Position numbers and translations under genes: made by a program. A stretch of DNA of 64,000 bases from JBDHBD01 sp039586095 (lineage in GTDB: Bacteria > Gemmatimonadota > Gemmatimonadetes > Palauibacterales > Palauibacteraceae): contig JBDHLB010000025.1 in NCBI GenBank assembly GCA_039586095.1, forward strand, positions 3,352-67,351. The letters are read 5' to 3'. Below, in pieces: positions 33,876-42,538 of this stretch. Within the stretch, counting starts at the first letter, position 1. Each line of letters begins with the position of its first letter. A model generated the notes under the pieces. It was not told the origin of the DNA. It saw nothing but the letters and a program-made list of their open reading frames with translations, and made no database searches.

Positions 33876-33913
33876 ATGCCAGGCATTCTGAAGAATTCGG
33901 CTGTCGCGGCGGC

Positions 33914-34009
33914 CAGATGACGTTCTAGAAGTTGCCGGCGCGGCGCCCTGCACCGTGCTCTATGGAGCGAACGAAGTGAGCGAAAGCGGCAACTTTCTTG
34001 TTATCTGAC
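33914..34009 (-). other. attC-like integron recombination site
   Basis: A 96-bp imperfect inverted repeat lies 58 bp after the stop of the TolB-like gene. The outer arms are CAGATGAC (33914-33921) and GTTATCTG (34000-34007), complementary at 7 of 8 positions. The inner arms are AGAAGTTGCCG (33927-33937) and CGGCAACTTTCT (33987-33998), complementary except for one extra T. Two arm pairs, one extrahelical base, a variable middle (with a GAGCGAACGAAGTGAGCG hairpin) and position just 3' of a single gene are the hallmarks of attC sites. The core GTTRRRY consensus is degenerate, so confidence is moderate. Confidence 0.5.
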
Positions 34010-34066
34010 TTGCTGTAGCCTCTTGGTAATGCGGCACCGGCCGCACCACTACCAATCGTCACTCGG

Positions 34067-35119
34067 TCACCACCATCGCATGTGGCCGTCAAAGTAGACG
34101 TTCCAGGTCAGGGCACGGAGGTCGGAACCATCAGCGTTGATCATGAAGATCTCCACCCCCGGACAACAGATTTCCCGGAACGGTTCGGTGTCCGGCCCCA
34201 GACGTTCCCAGTGGAACAGGATCTTGTCGCCGTCAGGAGACCAAACCGGCTCTACGCCACCTGATACAGTGGAGTAGGACAAGCCGTCTGGCGATGGCAA
34301 CTCTGCAGATCCCACCGGGGGGGGAAAGACCCGATCGAGGGCTCCAGTCCTGATGTCGAGGACGAAAACCCCATATGGCCGCGCCTCCTCCAGGCTGCAT
34401 CGTTCCTGCACCCGGTCTAAGGGTAGTGGGTTTCCGTCGAACCCGGCCTCGGTGCTCCCGACCTCACAGTCCCTAGCGGCGAAAGCAATCCTGTTCCCGT
34501 CTGGTGACCACCTCCCGCGGTGTCCGTTGATGATGTGCTGAACGTTTTCTCCGTTCGAATCCATGACAAAGAGGCCGTCGAATCCGTCTCGTCCTTCGCT
34601 CTCGAACAAGATCCTCGAGCCGTCGGGGTGCCAATCGGGAAACTCGTCCCACCCTCTCCAATCAGTCAGCCGCTGAAGCAACTTGCCGTCCAGGGAGATT
34701 GTGTAGATCTCGGGATTCCCGTCGCGGGTGGAGACGAAGGCGAGCCTCTCCCCATCTGGGGAGAAGTCCGGCTGACCGTCATAGGCCGGGTCGCGAGTGA
34801 GTCTTCGAATTTCGCTCCCATCTGGATTCATGAGGAAGACGTCGGTCTCCCCCTTAATGTCATTGGCCGCGTTGTCGAGTTGGCGATCTGATGAGAACGC
34901 AATGAACTCTCCACTCGGCGACCAAGTGGGCATTGAGCTGTGACCGGAGCCCAACTCACCCGTTGTGAAGGTCAACCGCCGAACGTTCGATCCGTCAGCG
35001 TCCATGACGTACACATCTTGAATGCCATCTCGGGAGGAGCTGAAGAGGATCTCCCCTTCTTGCTGGGCGCACCCAGCGAACAACACAAGCACGAGGCCGA
35101 ACGATAGAGCTTCACGCAT
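34067..35119 (-). CDS. TolB/PD40-type beta-propeller lipoprotein (probable cassette gene)
   Basis: A 350-residue predicted lipoprotein (LVLVLFAGCAQQEG) built of repeated WD40-like PD40 blades. Recurrent motifs are DIYVMDADGSN-like starts and SPDGERLAFVS-like ends (FSPDGERLAFVSTRDGNPEI; WHPDGSRILFESEGRDG). It probably binds a partner protein or polymer in the periplasm. GC content is visibly lower than in flanking genes. An attC-like site follows it and the matching core GTCAGATAAC lies upstream at 35187, so it appears to be a mobile gene cassette. No integrase is in the window. Confidence 0.82.
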   Translation of the reverse strand: MREALSFGLVLVLFAGCAQQEGEILFSSSRDGIQDVYVMDADGSNVRRLTFTTGELGSGHSSMPTWSPSGEFIAFSSDRQLDNAANDIKGETDVFLMNPDGSEIRRLTRDPAYDGQPDFSPDGERLAFVSTRDGNPEIYTISLDGKLLQRLTDWRGWDEFPDWHPDGSRILFESEGRDGFDGLFVMDSNGENVQHIINGHRGRWSPDGNRIAFAARDCEVGSTEAGFDGNPLPLDRVQERCSLEEARPYGVFVLDIRTGALDRVFPPPVGSAELPSPDGLSYSTVSGGVEPVWSPDGDKILFHWERLGPDTEPFREICCPGVEIFMINADGSDLRALTWNVYFDGHMRWW

Positions 35120-35186
35120 CTGTTACCCTTTACTCATCGGGCATCTCGCAAACCTGTCCAGTGCCGTCTGACAATGGCCTAAGCAT

Positions 35187-35196
35187 GTCAGATAAC
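35187..35196 (-). other. Upstream cassette boundary core (inverted copy)
   Basis: GTCAGATAAC here is the exact reverse complement of GTTATCTGAC at 34000-34009, so the TolB-like gene is bracketed by the same recombination-core-like sequence. No full second attC could be folded from 35196-35300. Between 35120 and 35500 nothing else was recognised. Confidence 0.4.
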
Positions 35197-35502
35197 TCAT
35201 CGGTTCGCGATGTACGTCGCAAGAATACTCTATCTGTACCTGCGCGAGGGTTGGCGCCGTTGTGCGCGAATCAGACGCCATCTGTCTCCGCGTCGGCCAT
35301 CAGCGTGTCCAACGGACTCCGAATGCGCGCCAGGTCACTCCAGGTTACGCGCGTGGAGATTTCCGTCCTACGGCGTGACATCTCGCACCCTCGAGTCGGG
35401 AATTCCCTTCGTGTAGCCAGGTTCACGACACGGAGAATGGGACGCCGAATCAAGCGGGGATTAACTGTGGGCCCGATCCCACCACTGCCCTCGGCGGAAA
35501 CG

Positions 35503-35650
35503 CCGCGCGGGCCCTTCACGCAGCGAACCTCGAGGCGCCGCGGAGGAGACCCCGCAGCGCGCCGAGCTGTCGAAGCGACCGCGATCGCTGAGCGCGAGGA
35601 GGCTCCGGAGCATCGGGCGCCGGCAGCGAGTGCAGGGGAGGGCCCGCCGG
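35503..35650 (+). repeat. Two-block dispersed repeat, copy 1
   Basis: Two conserved blocks, 35528-35559 (32 bp, identical to 50823-50854) and 35594-35630 (37 bp, close to 50889-50926), are separated by 34 bp that differ completely between copies. It lies between the cassette boundary and the 3' end of queE. No coding frame makes sense across it. The blocks contain GGCGCC and GCTCCGGAGC palindromes. Confidence 0.75.
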
Positions 35651-35674
35651 CGTTGCAGCTGACTGACCGCCAGC

Positions 35675-36316
35675 TCAGACCCCCCGCGTCTCCGGATCCC
35701 AGATGAACTTGTGCAGCTGGAGCTGCATGCGGACCTCGAGCCCATCGCGCAGGATCCACTCGGCGAGTTCCTGGCGGTCCATGCCCTCGAACTCCGGCGA
35801 GAAGTGGACCACGTAGCGCTCGAGCCCGCGCCGGCGCACTTGGGCGCGAGCCCACTCGTAGTCCCCGCGATCCGCGATCACGAACTTGAGCTCGTCCCGC
35901 GCCGGATCGAGGTGCTCCAGATTCGACCAGTCGTTCGAGCTCTCCTCGCCGCTGGCCGGACACTTGAAATCCACGATCTTGATCACGGCCGAAGGCACGC
36001 GGGTCACCGGCACGCTGCCGCTCGTCTCGCACAGCACGGCATAGCCTCGTTCGAGCAGATGCTCGGCGAGCTCTCCGATGTCGTGCTGTAGCAGAGGCTC
36101 GCCGCCGGTCAGCTCCACCAGACGACAGTTGCCACCGAGCCTGTCGACCTCGGCCAGAATCTCGTCGATCGACAGATCCCGACCTCCGAAGAAGGAGTAT
36201 TCGGTATCGCACCACGTGCAGCGCAGGTTGCAGCCCGTCGTACGCACGAAGACGCATGGCTGACCGGCGTAGCTCGACTCGCCCTGGATCGAGTGGAAGA
36301 TCTCGGTGATGCGCAC
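35675..36316 (-). CDS. queE: 7-carboxy-7-deazaguanine synthase
   Basis: A 213-residue radical SAM enzyme of queuosine and deazapurine biosynthesis, converting 6-carboxytetrahydropterin to 7-carboxy-7-deazaguanine. The cluster-binding motif is TGCNLRCTWCDTEYSFFGG (C-x3-C-x2-C), preceded by the QueE-typical IFHSIQGESSYAGQPCVFVR, and VELTGGEPLLQ follows near 70. The size is typical. It starts 4 bp after the S9 peptidase stop on the same strand. No queC, queD or queF is in the window. Confidence 0.93.
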   Translation of the reverse strand: MRITEIFHSIQGESSYAGQPCVFVRTTGCNLRCTWCDTEYSFFGGRDLSIDEILAEVDRLGGNCRLVELTGGEPLLQHDIGELAEHLLERGYAVLCETSGSVPVTRVPSAVIKIVDFKCPASGEESSNDWSNLEHLDPARDELKFVIADRGDYEWARAQVRRRGLERYVVHFSPEFEGMDRQELAEWILRDGLEVRMQLQLHKFIWDPETRGV

Positions 36317-36320
36317 GCCG

Positions 36321-38645
36321 CTATGGAACCAGTTCGACGCCCGGCGCGAGCCGCTCCACCAGGAAGTCGGTCAGGAGACGGTGCAGGTTCACACGGGTCG
36401 TGGCGCCGGAGATCCCGTGGCGCTTATTCGGATACAGCCGCATCTCAAACTGCTTGTCCGCCTGCTCGAGGGCCTGGGCCATGAGCAGCGTGTTCTGGGA
36501 GTGCACGTTGTCATCGCCCGTTCCGTGCACGATCAGCAGATCGGATTCCAGTTTCTCCGCGTGTGAGAGCGGAGAGCCGACCGCATAGCCTTCCGGGTTC
36601 TCCTGCGGCGTCCGCATGAACCGCTCGGTGTAGATCGTATCGTAGAGCTGCCAGTGGCTCACAGGCGCTACCGACGCGCCCGCCGCGATCGCGCCTCCAC
36701 TGAGCAGCGTCGCATTGAGCGTCATGTAGCCGCCGTAGCTCCAGCCCCAGATGCCGATACGGTTCGCATCCACGTATGGCACTGATCCGAAATGTTCGGC
36801 GGCCGCGAGCTGGTCGGCCGTCTCCAGCTGTCCGAGCTTCAGATACGTCTGCTTCTTGAAGTCACGCCCGCGCGCCCCGGTGCCCCGATTGTCGACGCTC
36901 GCCACGAGTACACCCTGCTGTGCGAGGTAGTGGAACCAGAGGAGCCGTGATCCACCCCACCGGTCCACTACGGTCTGCGAGCCGGGCCCGCCATACACGT
37001 ACAGCAACAATCCGTAGCGTCGGTTCGGATCGAAATCCGGCGGTCGGACCAGATACGCGTTGAGCGGCGTTCCGTCGGCCGCCGGTACGGTCAGGAACTC
37101 GACCGTGCCGAGCTGGATCTCGTCCAGCCGTGCGTGCAGTTCCGAGTTGTCGATCAGCTCGCGCACCGGCTCGAGCGTTACTGCCTCGATCCCACCGACC
37201 GGCGTGACGGCTTCCGCCCCGACCCGCACGAGCGTCGTGACCGTCGGCGTCGTGATCATCGAGTGCGTGTGGATGCCCAACCGGGCGTCGGGACTCAGCT
37301 CCAATCCATGACTTCCGCGACCGCCGGCCAGCACGTACGGCTCGCCACCGCGCAGAGGGACAGCCAGGAGGGTGCGGGTGAGCGGACTCTCGTAGGCGGC
37401 CGTGACGTACACGAGCGCTCGCTCTTCATCGACACCGTCCACAGAGGCCAGCTCCCACTCGCCCTGTGTGAGCTGCCGCTCGAGGCTCCCGTCGCGGCGG
37501 TAGAGATACAGGTGGCGCCACCCGTCGCGCTCGCTGGTCCACAGGAAGCGCTCCCCGTCGCCCAGCCATGCCAGGTCGTCGTGCACGTCGACCCAGGCGT
37601 CATCGATTTCGGCGAACACCAGGCTCGTCGCCCCGGTTCGGGCATCGCCGGCCAGCAGGTCCAGCCGATTCTGGTGCCGATTCAAACGCTGGATGAACAC
37701 TTCGTCCGAAGAGGCCGCCCACTCCATGCGAGCGATGTAGATGTCTTCTTCCTCCCCCACATCGAACCACTTGGTCTCGCCGGTCGCGAGCTCGAGCGAG
37801 CCGACCCGCACCTTGGAGTTCGCGGCCCCGGCCTTGGGGTAGCGAATCGGGATCAGCTCGGGATAGAGCTGCGTTTCGTCGATCAGGTGGAACAGCTCGA
37901 TCGGGCTCTGGTCGAGTTGCCAGTACGCGATCCGGCTTCCGTCCGGGCTCCATCGGAACGCGTCCCGCAGGTTGAGCTCTTCCTCGTAGACCCAGTCGGT
38001 CGTTCCGTTGATGATCGTCTCGCTGCCGTCGCTGGTGAGCGCTCGCTCCTCGCCCGTCTCGAGATCGGTCAGATACAGGTTGTGGTCTCGCACGAACGCG
38101 ACGTGCCGTGCGTCGGGCGAGAACTTGGCGAACATCTGCCAGCCTTCACTTCGGCTGACCGGCGTCAGCGCACGCGACGACAGGTCGAACACCCAGTGTT
38201 CGCCTTTCGTCCGGGCCCTCCACACTTGCTGGGCGTTCGTGAAGATCAGCACGCGCTGCTCATCGGCCGAGAAGGTGAACTCGTCGATGTCGAGCGACTC
38301 GTCGGCGCCGGCGGGCAGGAGCTCGGTGCCCGCGATGAGCCGGTCTCGTTCACCGCTCAGCGCATCCACCATCCATAGCTCGTCCGCCCCGTCGTCCGCA
38401 CGCTCCACGACCGCCCAGCGGCGTCCGTCCTTCAGCCAGGTGACCGAGAAGGACTCGCCCGCGAAATCACGCGTGCCGTGGATGCGCTCGATGCTGAAAG
38501 CCGCTGCCGGTGCCGGCTCCACGGCGGGCTGCTGTGCGACCGCCTCTGGAGTCGCGGGCGCCATGAAAGCCAGGCCGGCGAGGGCCAGGACAGGGCGCCG
38601 CCAGGAGGCGCGCCGGTGCGCAAGCGAAGGGGCGATATGGCTCAT
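36321..38645 (-). CDS. S9 family peptidase, dipeptidyl peptidase IV type
   Basis: A 774-residue secreted prolyl peptidase. The signal peptide runs from MSHIAPSLAHRRASWRRP to the APATPEAVAQQ cleavage region. An eight-bladed DPPIV-type propeller (WVYEEELNLRDAFRWSPDGS is the DPPIV Glu-Glu region) precedes the alpha/beta hydrolase. The nucleophile is S636 in WGWSYGGYM. The acid lies in VHGTGDDNVH and the histidine in NKRHGI. The conserved Glu pair EE in YEEE suggests dipeptidyl peptidase activity (Xaa-Pro release). ATG 38645 is chosen; the frame to 38729 lacks a signal-like start. Confidence 0.93.
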   Translation of the reverse strand: MSHIAPSLAHRRASWRRPVLALAGLAFMAPATPEAVAQQPAVEPAPAAAFSIERIHGTRDFAGESFSVTWLKDGRRWAVVERADDGADELWMVDALSGERDRLIAGTELLPAGADESLDIDEFTFSADEQRVLIFTNAQQVWRARTKGEHWVFDLSSRALTPVSRSEGWQMFAKFSPDARHVAFVRDHNLYLTDLETGEERALTSDGSETIINGTTDWVYEEELNLRDAFRWSPDGSRIAYWQLDQSPIELFHLIDETQLYPELIPIRYPKAGAANSKVRVGSLELATGETKWFDVGEEEDIYIARMEWAASSDEVFIQRLNRHQNRLDLLAGDARTGATSLVFAEIDDAWVDVHDDLAWLGDGERFLWTSERDGWRHLYLYRRDGSLERQLTQGEWELASVDGVDEERALVYVTAAYESPLTRTLLAVPLRGGEPYVLAGGRGSHGLELSPDARLGIHTHSMITTPTVTTLVRVGAEAVTPVGGIEAVTLEPVRELIDNSELHARLDEIQLGTVEFLTVPAADGTPLNAYLVRPPDFDPNRRYGLLLYVYGGPGSQTVVDRWGGSRLLWFHYLAQQGVLVASVDNRGTGARGRDFKKQTYLKLGQLETADQLAAAEHFGSVPYVDANRIGIWGWSYGGYMTLNATLLSGGAIAAGASVAPVSHWQLYDTIYTERFMRTPQENPEGYAVGSPLSHAEKLESDLLIVHGTGDDNVHSQNTLLMAQALEQADKQFEMRLYPNKRHGISGATTRVNLHRLLTDFLVERLAPGVELVP

Positions 38646-38736
38646 TCGTCGATCTCTTTCCCTGTATCTGTCAGTCTTGTCTGTCGAGAGGCGCTCTGAC
38701 TCGAACGTCCGTGTGGCGCGGCCTCCCACGCTCTTC

Positions 38737-40152
38737 TCAGGTCGCGATCCCCGGCTTCGTCATGGCCTCGAAGTCGACGATGCGGTCCAGCTCCTCTTCG
38801 GAGAGAAGTCCTTCGTCGAGCACCACCTCACGCAGGGTCATCTCGTCGGCGAGCGACCGTTTCGCCACCTCGGCGGCCTTGTCGTACCCGATCGCCGGGG
38901 CCAGCGCCGTCGCCAGAGCGGCCGTCGATTCGGCGTTTCTCCGGCAGCGTTCACGATTCGCGGTCAGCCCGCTTACACAGCGGTCGGCGAACTCACGGCT
39001 CACGTTCGAGAGGATGCCCACGCTCTCGAGCAGATTGTGGATCATGACGGGAATCATGACGTTGAGCTCGAAATCGCCGCCCTGACCGCCGATCGTGATC
39101 GCCGCGTCGTTCCCGATCACCTGCGCGGCGACCTGCCGCACCGACTCGGCCATCACGGGATTCACCTTCCCCGGCATGATCGACGAGCCCGGCTGGACGG
39201 CCGGCAGGTTGAGCTCGCCCAAGCCGGTACGTGGGCCGGAGCCGAGCCAGCGGACGTCGTTGGCGATCTTCATCAGGCTGCAGGCGATGGTCTTCAGCAT
39301 GCCGCTCGCTTCCACCACCGCATCCCGACCCCCCTGTGCCTCGAAGTGGTTGTCGGCCTCGCGAAACGGCAGATCGAACAGCTCCGACAGCCCGGCCGCC
39401 ATTCGCCCGGCAAACTCGGGGTGCGTGTTGATGCCCGTACCGACCGCGGTTCCCCCGATCGCCAGCTCGCCGAGCGAGTCGCGCAGCCTGCGAAGCCGCT
39501 CGATGCCATGCTCGACCTGGCTCGCATAGCCGCTGAACTCCTGTCCGAGGCGCACGGGCGTGGCGTCCATCAGGTGCGTTCGGCCCGCCTTCATCACGTC
39601 GTCGAACGCGTCCGCTTTGGCCTCGAGGGCCGCCTGGAGGTGCTGGAGAGCCGGAATGAGCTCCTGCTCGATCGCGACCAGGGCGGAGACGTGCACGGCC
39701 GTCGGGATGGCGTCGTTACTGGACTGGCCGATGTTCACGTGGTCGTTCGGGTGCACGGGGTCCCGCGAGCCCACTTCCCCGCCCATCAGCTGGATCGCCC
39801 GGTTCGCGATGACCTCGTTCGCGTTCATGTTCGTCGACGTACCGGAGCCGGTCTGGAAGATGTCGAGCACGAAATGCTCGTCCAGCTCGCCCTCCATCAC
39901 CTCGCGGGCGGCCTGGCTGATCGCGTCGGCCCGCTCGCCGTCGAGCAGCTCGAGCTCGCGGTTCACCCTGGCAGCGACCAGCTTGATGGCGCCGAGCGCC
40001 CGGATGAAGCGGCGGTCGAACCTGAGCTTGCTGATCGGGAAGTTCTGGCGTGCCCGCTCGGTCTGCGCACCGTACAGCATGTGCGCCGGAATGTGCATCT
40101 CGCCCATGGAGTCACGCTCGACACGGGGGTCGGTGGTCGCTGAGCTATTCAT
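38737..40152 (-). CDS. fumC: Class II fumarate hydratase
   Basis: A 471-residue iron-independent fumarase of the citric acid cycle that hydrates fumarate to L-malate. The signature GSSIMPGKVNPV occurs near residue 322. TGSGTSTNMNANEVIANRA near 105, HPNDHVNIGQSSNDAIPTA near 135 and GRTHLMDATPVRLGQEF near 188 are all typical, with the C-terminal domain intact. Length is normal. It lies 91 bp upstream of the S9 peptidase gene on the same strand. Confidence 0.96.
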   Translation of the reverse strand: MNSSATTDPRVERDSMGEMHIPAHMLYGAQTERARQNFPISKLRFDRRFIRALGAIKLVAARVNRELELLDGERADAISQAAREVMEGELDEHFVLDIFQTGSGTSTNMNANEVIANRAIQLMGGEVGSRDPVHPNDHVNIGQSSNDAIPTAVHVSALVAIEQELIPALQHLQAALEAKADAFDDVMKAGRTHLMDATPVRLGQEFSGYASQVEHGIERLRRLRDSLGELAIGGTAVGTGINTHPEFAGRMAAGLSELFDLPFREADNHFEAQGGRDAVVEASGMLKTIACSLMKIANDVRWLGSGPRTGLGELNLPAVQPGSSIMPGKVNPVMAESVRQVAAQVIGNDAAITIGGQGGDFELNVMIPVMIHNLLESVGILSNVSREFADRCVSGLTANRERCRRNAESTAALATALAPAIGYDKAAEVAKRSLADEMTLREVVLDEGLLSEEELDRIVDFEAMTKPGIAT

Positions 40153-40272
40153 CGTTCGATCTCTCGTGGTTTATTGTCCCATTAAGAGGTGACGGAGGCT
40201 GGGGCGAGTTCCACCGGGCCACCGGGCCACCGGGCGACGGGGTCGGAGCGATCGATTCTCGAAACCGATCGC

Positions 40273-40836
40273 TTAGAACTCCACCTGAGCTCCCACGTCC
40301 ACCTCGTAGTCGCCGAACCACCCCAGTCGCATCTCGAGGGCGTACATGGCGGGCCTCCGCGACAGGTACGTCTGTTCGGTGAGCGGCTCCATCTGCTGGA
40401 TGTCCACGATCCGGCCACCGGCGTCGATGAACGCGATGTCCAGCGGCAGCGGCGTGTTCTTCATCCAGAACGAGAGCGTCTGCTCCTGCGGATAGACGAA
40501 GAGCATGCCTTCGTTCTCCGGGAGCGAATCGCGGAACATCAGCCCCCGCTCCCGCTCGGCGGGCTCATCGGCCACTTCTGCGAGAACCTCCATCCCCGCG
40601 ACCCGTATGACGACCTGGCCCGAGCGGGTGTTGGCCTGCGCGGTCTCACCAGACTCCTGGTCCGATGTCACGATCCGGGCGGGCGGCGCGCTCCGCTCCG
40701 CCCCGTCGCCGCTCGCCGGCTGGCATCCGATCATGCCGACCAGACCTGCCACGACGGCCGCCGCCAGGCCCGGTATCACGGGTGTCGAGGGGCTCGGTAA
40801 GCCCGAAGAGCTCGGTTGGGGGATTTTGCCAGCCAT
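40273..40836 (-). CDS. DUF192 family lipoprotein
   Basis: A 187-residue exported protein with a lipoprotein-like signal ending VGLVGMIGCQPAS after a long Ser/Pro-rich leader. A single DUF192 domain lies from about residue 72. Its pattern is EPAERERGLMFRDSLPENEG, GMLFVYPQEQTLSFWMKNT, DIAFIDAGGRIVDI and ALEMRLGWF. DUF192 proteins are small periplasmic proteins of unknown function, sometimes linked to metal or export stress. No operon partner is evident. Confidence 0.88.
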   Translation of the reverse strand: MAGKIPQPSSSGLPSPSTPVIPGLAAAVVAGLVGMIGCQPASGDGAERSAPPARIVTSDQESGETAQANTRSGQVVIRVAGMEVLAEVADEPAERERGLMFRDSLPENEGMLFVYPQEQTLSFWMKNTPLPLDIAFIDAGGRIVDIQQMEPLTEQTYLSRRPAMYALEMRLGWFGDYEVDVGAQVEF

Positions 40837-41197
40837 ACTGGATTTTCTCAGCTACGCGTCTCGAGTGGTTTCGCCACACGCCGAACACCCCGCGATCCTC
40901 GCCGCGGGGCCGGAGCCGCTCCGTCGCCCCGCGATCGGGCACGTGAAACGGACAACGACAGTTCGGCGCTTCACCTACGTGTACCAATAGCTTACAGCCG
41001 GGTTTCGGGCGTGGGAATGCCGCATGAGCGACCCGCACCAGTTGGCCCCGGCCAGATCGGCCGATTTGGCAGCGAATCTCGTGGTTCGGAAGCGGGCTCG
41101 CATCCTGCTCCCGGTAGGACGGTGACGGAGCCCCGGCGAAGAAAGTCTTTGGGGTGAAGCAGGTGGCTCGCCCCGGCGACAGCGGAAGGAGGGTCCG
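40837..41197 (+). other. 361-bp non-coding region with structured leader
   Basis: No convincing coding frame. The last 110 bp before the 41198 gene contain nested inverted repeats: GGGCTC and GAGCCC enclose TCCT...AGGA arms within 41090-41140. A GGAAGGAGG ribosome site precedes the ATG. It does not match any riboswitch consensus I know. The remainder shows nothing recognisable. Confidence 0.4.
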
Positions 41198-41929
41198 ATG
41201 ATCCTGCCGAACGTCCGTGCATCGTTCGGACGGACAGAGGCCGAATGGCTGGTTCGACTCCTGAGCGTGGGAGACGAGCGCCGTCAGCGACACTGGGAGG
41301 GTGTGCTTGCCGAGCGCGGCATCGATCCTCTCCTGGACGACCCTCGTACGCTCGACGCGATTCTCCGCCAACCCACGCTGGCCCCGCTCCCCCCACCGCT
41401 CGTCGTGTACGTCATCCTGCGGCAGACAATGCTGGAGAGAGGCATCGAGAGTCGGGCGCTCTGCGACTATGTCGCGGCGCTGGTGCTTCACTTCGGGGAA
41501 GGCCGCCGGGCTCTGCGAATCCGGGAGTATGACGACCAGGAGTACCGGTACCTCGTCGACATCGTGGCGGAGGCGGATGAGGCGAGCGGCACCCGCGCAT
41601 TCCTGCTGCACGCGCACCTGGGGAACTACGCGCTGTGGCTCTCGGGCCTGTTCCCGGACTTCATCGTGGCGCGGGTACAGCGGAAGGGAGGACCGGGGCT
41701 CGATTACTACGAGACGCTCGGTCAGACGGGCTATCGGCTGGCTGCTGGCGACCCGTACGCCCGCCATCACGCGCTACACGGGCTGTACGACATGGCAGCG
41801 GACGCGTTCGGGCCGGTCCGCAGGGCTCTGAACACGTTTTCCGACACGTATCTGCTGCCCAAGGCGTCAGCACCCGACGACCGGGTGCTGCGGCAGGCCA
41901 CGAACGACTATCAGGATCACACGGATTGA
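41198..41929 (+). CDS. Conserved-looking hypothetical protein
   Basis: A 243-residue soluble protein without signal peptide or membrane segment. It starts MILPNVRASFGRTEAEWLVR and contains LPPPLVVYVILRQTMLERGI, LCDYVAALVLHFGEGRRALR, and AFLLHAHLGNYALWLSGLFP. The composition is typical of real genes here. I recognise no family. It has its own strong ribosome site (GGAAGGAGG) and lies upstream of fur, separated by the palindrome at 41955. Confidence 0.72.
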   Translation: MILPNVRASFGRTEAEWLVRLLSVGDERRQRHWEGVLAERGIDPLLDDPRTLDAILRQPTLAPLPPPLVVYVILRQTMLERGIESRALCDYVAALVLHFGEGRRALRIREYDDQEYRYLVDIVAEADEASGTRAFLLHAHLGNYALWLSGLFPDFIVARVQRKGGPGLDYYETLGQTGYRLAAGDPYARHHALHGLYDMAADAFGPVRRALNTFSDTYLLPKASAPDDRVLRQATNDYQDHTD

Positions 41930-41954
41930 TCGGCTTGCTGGCCGCCCCTATCTT

Positions 41955-41974
41955 GTTCTCAACCGGTTGAGAAC
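41955..41974. promoter_or_regulatory. Perfect 20-bp palindrome upstream of fur, candidate operator
   Basis: GTTCTCAACCGGTTGAGAAC is an uninterrupted 20-bp palindrome centred 35 bp before the Fur ATG. A -10-like TATCTT overlaps its left edge. Position and symmetry suggest an autoregulatory operator for the adjacent Fur-family dimer; the sequence is not the classical E. coli Fur box. Confidence 0.55.
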
Positions 41975-41999
41975 GGACAATCCACCCCCGCATACGTAG

Positions 42000-42497
42000 A
42001 TGACGCAGGTCGTTACGACCCGGCCGCCGCTCGGCTGTGCGGCCGTCATGATGGGCCTTTTCCGGGCGGCCCTGCAGGAGCATCGCCTGCCCGTGACCCA
42101 CCAGCGCGAGGCGATCGCTCGCGTGTTGTTCGAGTCGGCGCGACATCTCTCGGCCGATGACGTCTCCGCTCAGCTGCGCGCGCGGGGGGAGCACATAGGC
42201 AAGGCGACCATCTACCGGACCCTGAGCCTCCTCGTGGAGGTCGGCCTGGCCACCGAGCACGACTTCGACGAAGGGTTCAAGCGGTACGAGACTCGGGCCG
42301 GGCCGGCACACCACGACCACCTGATCTGCACGTCGTGCGGGCAGGTGATCGAGTTCCACCGCGACGACCTCGACGCGCTGCAGAGTGACGTCGCCCGGGC
42401 GGAGGGCTTTCACGTTCTCACGCGCCAGCTCAAGCTGTATGGGTTGTGCGCCCGGTGTGACGACGAGGCCGTCGGCGAGTACACGATTCCTCGCTGA
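42000..42497 (+). CDS. Fur family metal- or peroxide-responsive regulator
   Basis: A 165-residue winged-helix regulator. The DNA-binding half covers HRLPVTHQREAIARVLFE to IGKATIYRTLSLLVEVGL. The metal-sensing half has HHDHLICTSCGQVIEF and the second pair CARCDD; together the two CxxC motifs form the structural zinc site. The HHDH motif is typical of Fur/Zur. Whether it senses iron, zinc or peroxide cannot be decided: the PerR-type ligands are not distinguishable by eye. A 20-bp palindrome lies just upstream. pyrE follows after 41 bp. Confidence 0.9.
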   Translation: MTQVVTTRPPLGCAAVMMGLFRAALQEHRLPVTHQREAIARVLFESARHLSADDVSAQLRARGEHIGKATIYRTLSLLVEVGLATEHDFDEGFKRYETRAGPAHHDHLICTSCGQVIEFHRDDLDALQSDVARAEGFHVLTRQLKLYGLCARCDDEAVGEYTIPR

Positions 42498-42538
42498 CTC
42501 GGCGGCCCTGCTGCGAACCGCGACCGGATAAGAGAACC

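Noticed and set aside
35161..35706. 181-residue plus-strand frame across the repeat and cassette boundary
   Set aside because: Low-complexity Arg/Pro/Ala sequence spanning a repeat; no start signal or homology by eye.
37134..38378. Plus-strand frames opposite the S9 peptidase, and the 711-residue frame opposite fumC
   Set aside because: Shadows of well-identified genes, with no start signals or family motifs.
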